In this document: in pieces, positions 13,054-13,238 of the stretch
How positions within the stretch are numbered: the first letter of the stretch is position 1
How the letters are laid out: the number at the start of each line of letters is the position of its first letter
Assembly: GCA_003510345.1 (NCBI GenBank)
Contig: DOMW01000195.1
Span: forward strand, 572-13,809
Direction: 5' to 3'
Length of the DNA stretch: 13,238 nt
Source: Clostridiales bacterium
Lineage (GTDB): Bacteria > Bacillota > Clostridia > Christensenellales > Christensenellaceae
Translations under genes and position numbers: made by a program
The notes under the pieces: model-generated
Databases searched by the model: none
What the model was told of the DNA's origin: nothing
The model's input: the letters and a program-made list of their open reading frames with translations, nothing else

Positions 13054-13238
13054 TTATCCGGCTTGCCCCAGCATAAACAGATTGGCGCAGACCCCGAGAA
13101 TGTATGCATGGCTTTGGTTTTTCTCTATCCCACGGTATGCACCTTGCGGTATCCGAACAGCTTTTTTATGATTAGAAATACGTACTCCACTTTGCTGCGC
13201 ACACGCGATTTCTGATACTCGATGTGCCTGTCCCAATC
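13054..13238 (-). pseudogene. IS5-type DDE transposase, 3' part, frameshifted
   Basis: Reading leftward from the window edge, the first frame gives RVRSKVEYVFLIIKKLFGYR, the region of IS5-type transposases that carries the catalytic Glu of the DDE triad (in KVE). It then meets a stop. The conserved sequence continues in another frame as YRGIEKNQSHAYILGVCANL and FMLGQAG, ending at TAA (13056-13054). The switch falls at about 13142-13136 and corresponds to one missing base. The gene extends beyond the window, so only the C-terminal 60 or so residues are visible. With the shift the product would lose its last 27 residues, so it is probably inactive, though IS frameshifting cannot be excluded. 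Confidence 0.75.

Overview
The window looks like chromosomal DNA of an anaerobic, gut-type Clostridia (Firmicutes). The evidence is the mreC-mreD-PBP2 block, the dnaX-ybaB-recR block, a Fe-S uracil-DNA glycosylase next to a clostridial-type paralog, AGGAGG-like ribosome binding sites and GC-rich genes. Christensenellaceae or a relative is a guess only.

Layout. Positions 74-4107 (minus strand) hold a cell-elongation operon read mreC, mreD, mrdA (PBP2), with an extended -10 promoter at 4166-4174 and no mreB next to it. Positions 4108-4603 are gene-free and full of nested inverted repeats. A small helix-turn-helix-like orphan (4604-4885, minus) follows. Positions 5092-10851 (plus) form a tight seven-gene run: PHP-family phosphatase, membrane-anchored periplasmic-binding-protein-like protein, dnaX, ybaB, recR, and two overlapping family-4-like uracil-DNA glycosylases. 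Gaps are 1 to 24 bases and the last pair overlaps, so this is probably one operon joining replication-clamp loading, recombination repair and base excision. A 31-codon ORF overlaps its 3' end.

The right-hand part is accessory in character. A fold-back element of about 160 bp (10975-11136) sits exactly in the stop codon of a convergent M24 (creatinase/prolidase-fold) gene, 11134-12495, whose metal ligands look eroded. Upstream of that gene, 12538-12751 is a near-symmetric control region: two identical 19-bp dyads 195 bp apart, each preceded by TTGACA with the same spacing, pointing outward, with a 128-bp fold-back element between them and a G-quadruplex motif just past the right-hand one. The window ends in the frameshifted 3' part of an IS5-type transposase. 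Its probable terminal sequence is also found, nearly identical, at 10959-10976.

No tRNA, rRNA, CRISPR array or complete insertion sequence was found. No complete new defence or metabolic system is visible. The most promising undescribed parts are the paired-dyad control region with its apparently metal-less M24 protein, and the membrane-anchored binding protein inside the dnaX operon.
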